Shown: positions 1 to 12,020 of the stretch, in pieces | Numbering within the stretch: the stretch's first letter is position 1 | How the letters are laid out: each line of letters starts with the position of its first letter | NCBI RefSeq assembly: GCF_000321225.1 | Contig: NW_004451523.1 | Span: 300,071-364,070, forward strand | Source of the DNA: Odobenus rosmarus divergens | Taxonomy: Eukaryota > Chordata > Mammalia > Carnivora > Odobenidae | Direction of reading: 5' to 3' | Length of the DNA: 64,000 nucleotides | The notes under the pieces: generated by a model | What the model was told of the DNA's origin: nothing | What the model saw: the letters and a program-made list of their open reading frames with translations, nothing else | Databases searched by the model: none | Program-made: the position numbers and the translations under genes

Positions 1-3000
1 AAATTTTGAAGATGGTTATGTAACTTTTTTCTTCCTGTTGATTACTTGTGATTAAATTAACATTGCTTAATGAGTTCAGTTTTTGCCTTAGAAAAGCCAG
101 TGGGGATTGAATGAAGGCTGAGTTAAAAGATTAGTCTTGCTTTGGGCGATCTTCAAATAACTGGGGTATAGCTGCTCTGAATCCCTGGATAAAGAGCTTT
201 TCCTGCAGTGAAGAACATACACAGATTGGGACTCTAGTTCCACAAGGAAAGGCACAACAGCAGGTGCGGGACCAATGGAATATGTTATCTTACTAGCACT
301 CTTCTCAGTGGGTTCTTGGTAGAACATATTCAAACCCTCCGTTGCTAATTCACAATCAATTCCCCATTCTGTCATGCCTGGTTTTTAGGGCACTCCTTAT
401 CCAAGATATGTGCCTGCCCAAGGTAGATAAGGAAGATATAAGAAAGGTATTTGTTTTACATATCACAATGGAGAATTTACATTGACCTGTGGGGGTTTTT
501 AAAATCAAATTAATCTTTTGTCATTAAGGAAAATGCATGCTTAGCTCTACCATGGAGTCTTGAAAACTGTTCATATTTTTGCCCAATGCCAAGTTTGAAT
601 GATTTAATGGGTATTTTTGAAATCATGTCAAAGAAGAGACATGGCAAGTGAATATTTAGGAGAGAGCATTTTGATTTTAGAGATGAATATTTTTCTCTTT
701 TTTATATCACAAAGGAAACTGATTGTCAAGAATTTACCTATTTAAATAAATACTAATTAATTGACCCAACTAAGTTCTATTTGCAGCTGAAAGTGTAGTT
801 TTGCATCACTATAAACATTTTTCAATCTATAAATATAATACCTGAAATAAATTGAGACCCATTTCCCTCTTGCCATTCAAACTCTAAAGCGATTTTGGGC
901 ATTTCGGTAGTGACAAAGTAAATGTGAGGCTGAATATATATATATACACACTTTGTCTGGACTAAGAGACACTGATGGCTTTTCAAAGATAAATGTAAAC
1001 AATGCTTTGATTACTCATTGTTTTGCGCTATCATTCTTCACTGAGAGAAGTAATCAAAAGTTCATTCCCTGTGCATTTTAGTATAGCCAGCTAGAGCTTT
1101 AGATATCCGCAAGTTATAAGTTTGGTGAAGTTTAAACAAGGCACATGCCTTTAAATCTCTTTAAAGTAAACACCTTTTCCTTAGTCCTCTTCTTCTAAAG
1201 CAAAGGAATGGAATTAAGCTCCCAGTCTGGGCGCCGATTCTTATTGATATGGAGAGGACTGGCCAGCCTAGGTCAAGGACAAACACCTGGAGGCTGCAGA
1301 AGCGCAGGTTAGACCAGCCACATTTGTGCCCCAGCATTGCTACAGCAGTCAGGCCAGGTTGCAAGCATTTTCTCAGTATCAGGGCCCTTCAAGTATTTAG
1401 GAGAAAGTGATGAATTATTGCAACCAAATGTGCCAAGTATTGGGCTTAAAACCAGTCACACACAGAGCCAGCAAATAAGACAAATTGTTTTGAAGGGGAA
1501 AGTATACAATTATAAACTTAGCCTCTGGCGCCATGTATGCCTGTGTTTGCCTAGCTGTTACTCTTCCTACCACAGAGTTCTCTTTTATATAAATTGGACA
1601 CACTGACCTAATAATGTATAGAATTAATTTGGATCCCAAGTCAGGCTAAAGTATTGTCCTCAAACCACTAATCTAAATAACAGATATTTCCTACAGCCAC
1701 CACTTCTAGTTGGGAATAGGTCTTTGGCCAACTCATCCATAGGACCCAGCTCATGTGGAACGCTGATTTGCGGAGCGGAGTCCCAGAGCCACATGGCAGT
1801 AAGAGAATGAATAGGGAGAGGCTCAAAGTACCACGGGTGTGAGGGGAGATGTTACAAAGATGGGCATCCTTAAATATGAATCCAAGAGTCAAAGGAATAA
1901 TGAGTTTATTTCCTCAAATGCGCTTCCAGTATAAAATTTTAGTGAGATTTCCTGAATATTTTAAATAACTTTCATGTGTACACATGTACCTTGCACACAG
2001 GTATGGGATGAAAATAAAGACCTTTGATGTGCTGTTAACACTCTCCTACGCACAGGCCAGGAGAGGGCAGCATGCAAACTGTAAAAAGTAACGTCTCCTC
2101 TTGACCGAGGGGAGACTCCTATCTCCAAAATAGCTAAACCTGTCTCCCTAACTGTATGAACCTTCTTCCCTTTGAAAAGCTGAGTCTAGAGCCTTACTTG
2201 CTAAGGGATACACCATTCAGAAAGATTTGTTTCTACTTTTGCCTCCAGAGTTGGTGCCGCCCAGCAAAATAAGGAAAGCAACCTATTAGAGAACTCAACT
2301 TCTCTTTCTTTGAATTAGCTTCATTCTTTGAAGCTATCCAAGTGGTCTTTATCTTTACTCTGCCAGGAGGTGGGTAGGAGAAAGGGAAGTAGAATACAGA
2401 GGGAAAAAAAAGAAGAGAGAGAGAATAGGGTTTCTTGAATTTGTCCTCCAGGGGAAATGTTTATGAACTGCTTTCTCCATACACCTAGCCTTTGTTTTAA
2501 GCGTGTCTCAAAGGCAGGTTCAGGGCCACAAGAATACATTTTGTACACTGACAGTCAATAGTGTCTCTAGAATCCTAGTGAATTTGGTTTCAAAACAGAA
2601 GGGCTAGAATAGCTTTTTTTTTTTTTCCTGGTTTCCAGAGTCTAAGACGTGCTAAAAAATAAGAATTATGCATCTACCTCTTAGAATGTCAGAGATTGGT
2701 CAAACCTGATCCCTACTACACCTAGTCCAGCCTTTTAGAAACTCATGGCTAGTAAGCCTCACACTGTTCTTACTTTCACGGATCAGCCCTATTCTAGGGA
2801 CAAACTATAAATGTGCATAGAAGAGAGAAATAATCACTCTTAAAGTGGGCAACCTGTAGCTGGCAGTGATAATTCCTGCATGCTTCATCCTAATTTAGCT
2901 CGATTGGTGATTTTAGCTTCAGGAACACCCTTGTAACCTTGCCATCTTTGGTTCAAATGCCACACAACTTGCTGCTGAATATGAAGGCTGTAGAATGCAG

Positions 3001-4394
3001 CTCAGAGGGGGCTTTAAAACAAAGTCTGGGAGGCCCAGAAAAAAGCAGTCTTGGTGAAAAGCTGAGGTTTCTCCTGAGAGAAAAGGAGGCAGAAGGGACA
3101 CTGGGCTGGGCGAGGTGATCGAGAAGCCAGGAAAGGGTAGTGCTCAGCCTCCTGGAGAGTGACTCCTGGGACCCTCAGGGTCTGCCCAGCAGGGCTCAGC
3201 CTTGGAAGCGCTTCTCTCTGGTGCCACTGTACTCTGCTAGGAGGTGTGGTGTCCTTGAATCAAAGCAAAAGGTTTTTTTCAAGGACGAAGTAAAGATTTC
3301 TCCGTGTCTGGGAAGAAAGGGAGGTCACTGTGTGTCTCCCCCATTCTCAGCCAGATTAGCCCCTGCAGCACTCCCATGTACTGTCTGGAATGACGCAGTT
3401 GCCCCAGGGCTTCTGTGGATGCTTGGGTGAAGGGGGTACATTCGTCCAGGGTCACTGTAGAACCAGGCACAATCGTGGGGTGCCAGCAACAAGGGAGGGA
3501 GAGGTAAATCCTAGGAGCTGAGAAGCTCCACTGCTGTTTCTCAGTTTTTGATATAGTCCTTCCGAGCTCCTTGCAGTCAGAGAAACTCTGGGTTCCATCT
3601 CTTTTTTCTAGATTACTTTGCAATAAAGGAATCCCACGGCTGAAGGGGAAATCTCTTTGAAGGCACTTCCCTGTTTGAGAGGCAAAGCAGGGTAAGTAAG
3701 ATCACAGAATGCTGGCAGATACAGTAACCCTGAGGAGAAGACATACCCAATAGTTAGTTCTTAGTTACACTAAGAAAACCCTTCTGAATTGTGAACACAA
3801 GGGAACTAGAGACAAAGGAACTACATGACTGAAGGAAAAAACTCTCCCAAAAGAGAGTTTTTGAAGGATATGACGCCACGAGCACAAATATTCACAAACA
3901 TGACTTTCATGTTATGGATTAGTAGTCGTTCCAAACTAAAATTCTCCACTCCTATAATTTATTTAAACAGTGAGAGAGGGGAAAAAGAGAACACACTGAG
4001 CAAGGGAACACTTGACTAGCTCATGTGAAATGCTAAGCTGAGTTGACTTTGTCTAGTACAAATACCATGTGCATTAAAAATTACTCTGTTTTTACAGCTG
4101 CAACTCTAAAAGCTGGAGGAAGCTAATCTTACCACCTATGGGAAACTCGCCACCTCACTCTGCTTTTATGCAATTACAACACACACCCTGGATAATGCAT
4201 TAAATTCTCTAATTGTAGTAGGAGTGTTTCAGGAAAGTTGATAGATGTGTGATATTGTACTTAGAGTTAATAAAAACCCAGCAGCTCTATGAGATTTCAT
4301 TGCCAACTGCTTTTTCTAGGAATCTAAATTTCATCAAATTTTCAAGCTATCTTTAATTTTCCCTTATTGATCACTTTACAAATTAAGATTCATC
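1..4394. other. Unassigned non-coding DNA, no gene seen
   Basis: No open frame here looks like a conserved protein, and I recognise no interspersed repeat. Local features are a short (TA)n tract near 936-946 and a somewhat GC-richer patch at about 3100-3500. The sequence is otherwise AT-rich and CpG-poor with stops in every frame. It could be intron or intergenic DNA; the sequence does not decide which. Confidence 0.6.
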
Positions 4395-4525
4395 TAACAT
4401 TTGTTGAATGTTTAACACATGCCAGGTTATACTAGACACATTGCTGTATAGTATGTAATTTAATCTTTACCACAACTCCGAGGATTTATCTTATGCAAGT
4501 TTTATTGATTGAGACAATTGGTTAC
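4395..4525 (-). repeat. MIR fragment (ancient tRNA-derived SINE)
   Basis: The + strand reads like the complement of the MIR 3' half: a degenerate 'tgccaggttatactagacac' segment, then 'taatctttaccacaactc', matching the usual antisense 'taatcctcacaacaaccc'. It is old and diverged, with no TSD visible. A second short piece of the same kind may follow at about 4540-4610. Confidence 0.55.
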
Positions 4526-5384
4526 AACCAAGAATATACCATTTATGCAAGCATTCATTCAACAGATAGCTATTGAACTTCTTCTTTGTATAGCAGTAAC
4601 AACAGCAACAGTAATAAAATAGTATGGTTATTGTCACTAGCATGATCCTTTATATTATGTTTCCACATACATGGTTGCACTTAATTCCTGGATAAGGCAG
4701 TCACTCACACATGTAAAAACAACAACAAGCAAACATCTTTCTATACACCAACTCGTCACTAAGTGATTAAAATTGTGTATATGGAAATAATCTTGATTGT
4801 TGCTTGATTTAAGTCCATAGTCGTAGGAGTGTCTTATTTGATAGAGTATAAACTGATGAAAAATATTCATCCTCAAGCCTACTACTGGAGAGAAAAAATA
4901 GATTGTGTCTACTTTAACCCCTTTGCTGAGGATGTGTTCATGTCTCGGGGCCACTTCAAGCTCTAGCCTGCAGAGAGCACCCCTCATTGTTCCTCATTAA
5001 ATCTTTGGAGCAATACAGAAATGTGTAGCTTCAAATATATATATCCTAGACTTCAACTTCAACTTAAGATATCTCACTTCTGTGAATTCAGAGAATGTAA
5101 ACTTCGGAGAAAGCAGATGGTAGCATCACTGTGTTTCAGAGGGCCAAATGGTATTAAGACTCCTTTGACCTATAAGAGGGTTATCTGGTTATTATTAAAA
5201 CTTATTAAGCTAGGAAACTCAGGAGGCCGGGTCTGCACCTGTTCCTGTTATTCACACTGAAAGTGTGGCCTTAGGGAGAACCTGCAATCTCTTGAGTTCA
5301 CTCTTAAAAAGAGAAAGTGGAAGTGGATCATCATATTTCATTCCAGCCCTAAACATCAGTTCTACAAGCTTCCTTCTGTGACGA
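4526..5384. other. Unassigned non-coding DNA
   Basis: No conserved open frame or recognised repeat is visible, apart from a possible short L2/MIR scrap at about 4540-4610 containing 'cattcattcaacagatagc'. Base composition is ordinary AT-rich non-coding. Confidence 0.5.
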
Positions 5385-5600
5385 TAGCTGACATTCCTTG
5401 AAGGATGACTATTTGTTAAGTATTTTATAGGTATCATCTAATCTTTATCAAAAGCCTAGTATTCTTTTTTTTTTTTTTAAAGCCTGGTATTCTTGTTATT
5501 ATCCCCACTTTACAGGTGAGATAACTAAGGCTTAGAGAGATTAAGAGCTTTCAAAAATTAACACAGACAAGCAAATTGCGGAACTGGGTTTCACACCCCC
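5385..5600 (-). repeat. MIR, interrupted by a poly(T) insertion
   Basis: Antisense MIR. The segment 'ttattatccccactttacag' followed by 'gtgagataactaaggc' is a close match to the reverse complement of the MIR core. The element is split by a run of 14 T at 5465-5478, flanked by a 14-bp duplication (5451-5464 and 5479-5492). Removing the T run and one duplicate restores a continuous MIR, so the poly(T) entered later. Confidence 0.8.
5451..5492 (-). mobile_element. Tail-only retroinsertion: T14 flanked by 14-bp TSD
   Basis: A run of 14 T (5465-5478) sits between aaagcctagtattc (5451-5464) and aaagcctggtattc (5479-5492), which differ at one base. A direct duplication of target-site length around a homopolymer is the signature of target-primed reverse transcription. 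Here only the poly(A) tail, in antisense, was copied and no element body. Slippage alone would not create the flanking 14-bp duplication. Confidence 0.65.
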
Positions 5601-5635
5601 CTCCTCCACCTTTTGCATAGCATGTTGCACCTTCA

Positions 5636-5722
5636 TTCACTTATTTATAGTATGTGTGGGGAAGATACTATGTGCCAGGTGCTGTGCAAGGTTATAGGGG
5701 ATAATCATGAAGAGCTCAAATA
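5636..5722 (-). repeat. L2 3'-end fragment, antisense
   Basis: The segment 'ttcattcacttatttatag' followed by 'ctatgtgccaggtgctgtgc' is the complement of the L2 3' end (normally 'gcacagtgcctggcacatag...tgaatgaa'). It is short and has no TSD. Confidence 0.6.
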
Positions 5723-5914
5723 AGTGGGAAAGACAGAGAATACCCTAGTAACTATAATGGTGTTTGCTGAGTATGATAATACAGGATGCTTTGCAAATCT
5801 ATCGTATTATTTTGCCTTATTAACAAAACCATTTGACAGTTTAAGTCTGCTGATTATAATAGCTCAACTCTTTTCTCTATATCATTTTGGATATTTCTCC
5901 CTCTCCAATATAGT

Positions 5915-6060
5915 GCGGCGTTAGTCTTCCTTGTGTAATTATTTTTGTCATATGTTTACATCTTTCACTAAATTTTAAATTTCCCTTGAGGACAGAAGCC
6001 ATATCTTATTCAGCTTTTGGTTTCCCAGCACAGAATCAATGCTTAATTAGTTGTACCTCC
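5915..6060 (+). repeat. L2 3'-end fragment
   Basis: Sense L2 3' region. It contains 'cccttgaggacagaagccat', then 'cttattcagcttttggtttc' and 'ccagcacagaatcaatgctt', the order seen in L2 ('ccttgagggcaggg...tcttattcat...cccagc...cacag'). It is diverged and carries no open frame. Confidence 0.65.
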
Positions 6061-7040
6061 ATTGAGCTCCAGCTACATCTAATTTACAGCTAGGATCAGA
6101 GACTCCTGCTTATCTGCTGAAAGGCGCAGTCTTCAAAAAGCTTTAAATACACACATCTACCATAGGCTAAACAAATGACAAACTCAGTCATTCATCTTGG
6201 GGAAAAAAACATTTTTTTTCTTTTTGCTTTGTGTTACTGATCCCTTGCGTTACACATTTTTGTTTAAAATGGTCATTTCAGTAAGAAAATCAAACTGTCA
6301 CTGAAAGTCAATTAATCCTCTTTTTAAACAACTTACTGCTTTGACTTTAAAATACTTTATCAACCATTCTGACACATTTTTCTCCCCAAGTGAGAGACAA
6401 CTTCGTCATTGAAGGGTGCCAAGGTGTTCCTGCAAGTTTATCCTTCATTCCTCTAGGGTTATGTGGGCTGGTCATAACATACTGGAATGCTTGCTAACTT
6501 TCTGGGCTCTGTGCTTTAATTTGGAAATTGACAACCTCTTGCTCATGCAGAGAAAGTGATAAGGTTACCAAAGATTCTGGAAACAGTGTCGGGTTTTGAA
6601 TTGGAAGGCTTAATTTGGGAGAAGCAGCAGAGTTAAGAGGACTGATTTGCTCTATGTGGTTGCAAAGAGCAGATTTTTAAAAATCTCTGTGAAAGAATTC
6701 TTTACTGTCGGGTAGTCTGTGACAATTCAGGCGGGTCTATGAATTTGGGTGGTAAAAAAATTACATCTTTGTTTCTACTGTGCTGAAACTGAAATTTCCC
6801 ATCCCCTTTAGTTATGAATGTGAGCAACATACCACACTAGTATTAGCAGAACTGTCGCCTCATCACCAAATAGAAATCAGAGCTATTTTCATATCACCTC
6901 ACAGTTGATACAGATGTTTCAAAATATCACTTACACGTATCACAACTTCAAAATTATGGTAGTTACTATACCTATTTCTAGATCTTATTATTAACATGTA
7001 AAGAAGACCACATAAATCCATATCACACTTTTGTTTTTAA
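6061..7040. other. Unassigned non-coding DNA
   Basis: No conserved frame and no recognised repeat. Composition is AT-rich with short A and T runs. Confidence 0.5.
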
Positions 7041-7043
7041 AAT

Positions 7044-7136
7044 ATGTTGGTATATATACGTATTTGTATCTTTATACACATACACACATGTATATGTTTT
7101 TATATGTATATATGTGTGTGTGTGTATACGCCTATA
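7044..7136. repeat. Low-complexity TA/TG/CA-rich tract
   Basis: Alternating purine-pyrimidine DNA with TATATACG, ACACATACACACATG and a (TG)6-7 run at about 7112-7127. It is an interrupted microsatellite immediately upstream of a SINEC. Confidence 0.85.
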
Positions 7137-7167
7137 CATAGTTTCCTATTTAGAGTATACATTTCTG

Positions 7168-7350
7168 GGGGCACCTGGGTGGCTCAGTTGGTTAAGCATC
7201 TGACTCTTGATTTCAGCTCAGGTGATGATCTCAGGGTCATGAGAGCCAGCCCCATGTTGGAATCTGAGCTGAGCGTGGAGCCTGCTAAAGATTCTCTTTC
7301 TCCTTCTCTCTCTGCCCCTCCCTATTCTATCTCTCTTTAAAAAAAAGGGG
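7168..7350 (+). mobile_element. SINEC (Can-SINE), older subfamily, full length
   Basis: Carnivore tRNA-derived SINE. The head GGCACCTGGGTGGCTCAG carries the A-box region and is followed by the diverged body, a CT-rich stretch and an A tail. A perfect 13-bp TSD, gtatacatttctg, flanks it at 7155-7167 and 7351-7363. The body ('tgatttcagctcaggtgatg', 'cagccccatgttggaatc') differs from the younger copies in this window, so this is an older subfamily. Confidence 0.95.
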
Positions 7351-7363
7351 GTATACATTTCTG

Positions 7364-7924
7364 AACTTAGAAACATTATCCTGAAAAGGATCTTGAATAG
7401 ACCCAAAGGAGGTCCATGAGGAAAAAATGTAAAACACCTCACTCTATAGGCTGGTAAATTTGGCTTATTAGATGGCAAACTTTCTATTAACTGAAGTTGC
7501 CCCAAATGGAATAGGCCACCCTGTGAGCCAAGGAAGCTTGTGCTGGCAAGGGGCAGTGCGGAGGGGGGGGTGCTGGATGGATTTCAGTTGAGGGAAGTTA
7601 TACATCATATACGGAGTTGGGCGTGATGCTGCCACCTAACACTGAGGCTACATGGTCAAGACCAAGAGACAAAGAAAAGTCCATTGCTTTCCTCAGTTTC
7701 GATTTGTGAGGGTTTGAGCCAACCAGCTTCTGTAAGGAGAGAAGAGTCCTTCAGAGGTGTACATCACACCACCTATCTTTGTGTTTGTTTCTAGGCTAGT
7801 CTCAAACATCAGTAAGTACTTGTGAATTGGATGGCTGAGGGCCACAGTTACTGATCAGGTCTGACTAGTGTCCTAAAGAGTCAGAGACCCACTGCATGGG
7901 GTTCCTAGGCATAGATAGCTCTAG
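7364..7924. other. Unassigned non-coding DNA
   Basis: No conserved frame. A run of nine G lies near 7563-7571. The sequence 'aacatcagtaagtacttg' near 7806 hints at another L2 3'-end scrap but is too short to call. Confidence 0.5.
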
Positions 7925-8062
7925 GCTGCATTGTAATTGTCTTTTCATTTCTTCTCTCCCCTGCTGTACTGTGAAATATCTAAGGGGCCATGCATTTGCA
8001 TCTTGATGTCTCTAGTCCAAGATACTTCATGTTTGGCAAACGAATTGATGAATGCCCCGGTA
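7925..8062 (+). repeat. L2 3'-end fragment
   Basis: Sense L2. It contains 'cattgtaattgtcttttcat', 'ctcccctgctgtactgtgaa' and 'atctaaggggccatgcattt', and ends with 'aattgatgaatg', which follows the L2 3' consensus order from 'ttgtaattgtct' to the 'tgttgaatgaa' tail. Confidence 0.7.
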
Positions 8063-8504
8063 GAGGTCACTGTTGTTGCAGAACCAGTGGCCCCATTTTT
8101 TAAAAATAAGGAAGAAAATATGAGAAAGAATACTTCTGATTTTACTAAATGTAAGTATCATTGTGGCATGGGCTCATGGAGAACATAGTTATGGACCACT
8201 GAGTACCCAAATAAAAACCTTAGAGAAGAATCCTGTTCATGGCAAAATGAGCAACTTCTATTCAACTCAATGGAAATGTCGATAGCAAATACCTTTCAGG
8301 GTGGCTGGGACCTTGGTGGGCTCTGGTAACTTTTAGGGAGGTAAAGAATTTTATTTGGGACTTAATTAAGCTGAGGAGGAGAGAAGTTCTCCTTCATAGA
8401 GGATGCCAAGGTGTCCCTGCAAATGTATAGCTCACGCTTCCATTGTTACGGACTTTGGGAAGGCAGTACTTGTGCTGGAAGGCAGAGTTCGGAGGGGACA
8501 AGAA
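8063..8504. other. Unassigned non-coding DNA
   Basis: No conserved frame or recognised repeat. Confidence 0.5.
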
Positions 8505-8720
8505 AGGACTTATCGAGCACATACTATGCATTTTAGGTATTTGAACATACAAGATGTCATTGATTTTTATAAAAACTTCTTGCGGTAGGTGCTATTGTCC
8601 ACATTTTACCAACAAAGAACTGAAGTATATCGAGCTTCAGTAAATTTCTTAACTTCACACAGCCACTAAGTGGCTAAGTAAGCATTAATCTAAGAGCTTA
8701 AGAACCCCAAATAAAATTCA
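8505..8720 (-). repeat. MIR, antisense
   Basis: Contains 'gtgctattgtccacatttta' followed by 'aagaactgaag', then 'cttaacttcacacagccact' and 'aagtggctaagtaagc'. This matches the reverse complement of the MIR core and 5' half. No TSD is visible. Confidence 0.8.
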
Positions 8721-8884
8721 CTGCCTTTTCACTACAACAAAGCTCTAAAACACTGCCTTTTTCTTCCATAATTTTGGCTCTGTTGCCTCTCAGTGATGCA
8801 GGGTTCATACTAGAGACTCACAGAGATAAGAGTCTAGGTATGCTGTGTTGGGTAGATAATCAAACACAGAGGAAGTGTGTACTA

Positions 8885-9040
8885 CTAGTTTAAAGCATGA
8901 ACTTTGGAGTCAGATAAACCTGGCTCCATTCCTACCTGAGGGACACTATTACTTAGAAGCAGTAATCCTCATCTAAAATTGCATAGTATTGTTTTAAGAA
9001 TTATATAAAATAATGCTTTCATCCCAGGCACAGAAATGCA
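8885..9040 (+). repeat. MIR, sense
   Basis: Begins with 'agcatgaactttggagtcag' followed by 'ataaacctggctcc', the 5' part of MIR. It continues into a degraded 'cctcatctaaaattg' core and a 'taagaattatataaaataat' 3' segment. Confidence 0.75.
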
Positions 9041-9339
9041 GTTCTTGTTATTATTTGTTTATTTATTTAGCAGGCTTTTGATATTAGTGGATTGGGGCAA
9101 AAAAGCAAGGGTCTTCAATGTTTTATAAAAGAACAGCGCATTACTATGAATACTTTAGAATTGGGAGTTCAAATCCAATTTTATGAACTGAGATAAATAA
9201 AGCATTTGAGTCTTAAGTTTATCTTTTAAATGTAATAATTATTTAGAAGAGTTAATTAAATACTCTCCCTAGAACCATTGATTCTTTTGACAAATATGTA
9301 TGGATCCAGAGCTAGAAATGGCAGAATATCAAAAGACGG

Positions 9340-9500
9340 ATCATATTTTCAAAGGACTTATAGCTAATGGGGAAAACAAGATGTACAGATCAATAATGAG
9401 GACACCAGGGAAAAACTGGATAAAACTGGTAAAGATGTGGACAAATAAGGTGACAAGGGCATTGGAGGAGTGAGAAGTTACTTCCAATAAAGAATTTTTG
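9340..9500 (-). repeat. Possible L2 fragment, antisense
   Basis: The sequence 'ggacttatagctaatgggg' followed by 'aaaacaagatgtacag' resembles the antisense L2 motif 'ggagcttacagtctagtgggggagacaag'. The remainder is too diverged to confirm. Confidence 0.4.
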
Positions 9501-9599
9501 ATGCTCCAGTAAAGCCTGGGCAAATCACACCATGTGTTACTTTGCGTTATTTCCTTTCTGTTTTCTCCAACCCAAGACCTGTGTTATGTATTAATGTCT

Positions 9600-9755
9600 C
9601 CTAACTCATTGAGTTTTAGAGATACAAAGAAATGATTTACTTAACCTTCTCATTTTACATATAAGGAACTGATAGCCCAGAAAATTGTGTGCCTCGTAAG
9701 ACTGCTAACTAGTTATTTTGTAGAACTAGAAATAGAACCCAGATTCCCTATCTCC
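9600..9755 (-). repeat. MIR, antisense
   Basis: Contains 'cttctcattttacatataag' then 'gaactgatagcccagaaaat', followed by 'gtaagactgctaactag' and 'agaactagaaatagaaccca', the order expected for antisense MIR core and 5' half. Confidence 0.7.
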
Positions 9756-11884
9756 CTGTCTGTTCCTCTTTTTACTACACATACACCCCAGTGGACCTCC
9801 ACCATTAAGCTAAGCCTAAATCAACAGTACATGAAGTACTGTAGGAGATTTCACAAAGGTCCAAGGTGCAGCCTACAGGATGTGTGCCAAAGTGGGGGAG
9901 AAATCATTTTGCTTTGGGGACAGTAGAAAGATTTTGTATAAATGCAGTGTAGTCTGTTGTTGTTTAATTTGGATGAACTTTTCTCCTGCTCTCTGCAATA
10001 CTAGATAATCCTAGAGCTTGAAATCCCCAAGGCTGAGGTCCATTGAAATAGTCCCAATCATTTTTAGAAGTCCAACAATGCCTTCAAATCAAGTGATGAA
10101 CAAACAGAAAATGGAATAAAGTAGGCGGAGGAGTAAAGTAGCCTTGTATTCTCCTTCTTGGGTCGACAAGTGTCATAGTGCATTTCGGCTTATTAAAGTA
10201 ATAGGAATGACTTTCCCTTCCCTCTGCTTGGACCAAGGATAGATTTTTTTGTGTGTGTGTGTGATATATGTAGTCAGGTTTTTCCACATTCCACATGCCC
10301 AACAACTGGTGTCTTCTCTAGTTCAAATGCCCTAGTTAGACAGGTTTACTTGGTCATACTTAGAATTACTTTTACCAACAAATGCAACCTCTGGACAGGA
10401 TTTGCGAAAAGAAAAGAGTTGGTGTCACAGTCCATCCAGAATTTTCCCCCTCCTATTTGTCAGAGGAAGGTCACTCTCTGGAGGAAAACATTCTGCTCTT
10501 CCTCAGCCAGGTCATGTTGGCACAGTGCTCCTTCTCCCTCCTCGTTCCTCTTATTCCTGGAACCAGACATGCACAAAACCAGACATGCACAGAACCAGAC
10601 ATCCACCTGGGACAGGCCTCCCAATAAATAGTGGGCACCTCCCTCCTTTACTCTCCATTGAATGAATGACTGAGGTGCAGCGGTCCCTACCCGTGGTGCC
10701 CCCAGATGACTCTGAGAGTCAGCAAGAGATAGATTTCTCTCTGTGGGAGAGGTACTATCCCTTATACAGTCAGGAAGATGTTTTACTCCAGGAGACAAAG
10801 CAGCAGGAAGCAGGACATCGATCAAGCAGGGTATATCCAAGGCAGCAAAGCCGTACTCCATGGCTACTTGATTCATGATTGCTACCTTACTCCAGTTGAG
10901 TTTACATGCCATTGACCTCAAGTAATTGGGCAGTGGAGGATGCAACAACTAACTGTTCATAAAACTTCTTTTTATCCAAATTTGGAGCAAAATTTGTGAA
11001 CTCTATTCTTGGGGTTGAACGAGACAGCATTGCTGATGACTGATGTCTGAATAAGCACCATATGGATTTGTACAAAGGGAAGAAAATAATCCTCAGTTGT
11101 AAAAATATCTTTGGTCTTCATAAGGGTGATATGCACCCACATATTTCTGTCAGGTGGTTTTGCTATAAACAATTATTCCTGGACTAATAGGAAAATTTCC
11201 TTTTATAGTGATTGTACATTTTCCCAGATTATCAGTGTAGCATGCAAAATCCCACAACTTCAGAAACTCAAAAGATCAAAGGCAGAGAGACCAGTGGAGT
11301 CTTTAGACTCACCACACACCAGAACAATAGTTTGGCTACCAGAAAGCCCCTTTAATGACAACAAGAAGGTATACTCTCATAATTACCAAACTGCACTGTG
11401 AAAATTGATATGCATTCCTAATTCCTGCATTAGATATTCCTGTTGTTTCTTGATGGCAGTAAAATTCAGATTGTCTCCATATGATTAAAACATTGGCCAA
11501 TTGAGGTTTGGAGCCGTTTAGTCAATATTAACTGCTGTGGTGTTGAATTGATTTTCTGTTTCAAGTGACAGCCAAGACTATCAAATAAACCCAAAAATAT
11601 TTATTAGGGAGGCTTCTGAATATATAGGCAGACTCAATATTGACACAGACTCAATAATCTCATTAAAGGAGGGGAAGAGATTTTTTCCATCTGTGTAGTA
11701 GCTGGCCTATAGGGTAGGTACACTGAAAATGTCTTTGGGGTGCATGAAAAAATGAATAACTTAGAGCATGTGGAATTGAAAGTAAGGAACTGTAGTTGTT
11801 TAAATATAAAATAAGTCACAGATAATGTTAACAGATTGACCATCAGTTTAGAACATTAGCTCTGTTTTGTCAGGGTTCCGATCG
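9756..11884. other. Unassigned DNA with a short triplicated motif
   Basis: No recognised interspersed repeat. A (GT)6 run lies at 10251-10263. A 16-bp unit occurs three times at 10561-10608. Overlapping frames of 70-162 codons exist on both strands at 10.25-10.95 kb, but they resemble no protein I know, and conflicting long frames on both strands argue against coding. The patch at 10.4-10.9 kb is somewhat GC-richer than its surroundings. Confidence 0.5.
10561..10608 (+). repeat. Three-copy 16-bp tandem repeat
   Basis: Three consecutive 16-mers start at 10561, 10577 and 10593: aaccagacatgcacaa, aaccagacatgcacag and aaccagacatccacct. Units 1 and 2 differ at the last base; unit 3 has one internal change plus two at the end. 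An AATAAA hexamer follows at 10623-10628. Confidence 0.95.
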
Positions 11885-12020
11885 ATACACAATCAACAGA
11901 CATTCCTGAGTGTTTACAGTGTGACAGGCACTAGGAATATAAAAAAGGACGAATATAAAAAGCTGCCCTCCAGCAGCTCCCAGTCCAGCAGGGGAGACAA
12001 GCACTTAGATAACAGCAACA
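11885..12020 (-). repeat. L2 3'-end fragment, antisense
   Basis: Contains 'caatcaacagacattcctga', 'cagtgtgacaggcactagg', 'ctgccctccagcagctccca' and 'gtccagcaggggagacaag'. These are the ordered landmarks of the antisense L2 3' end. Confidence 0.8.

Noticed and set aside
10460..10948. 162-codon open frame on the minus strand, opposite shorter open frames on the plus strand
   Set aside because: Long frames on both strands of the same DNA in a locally GC-richer patch are expected by chance. There is no recognisable domain and the plus-strand frames conflict with it.
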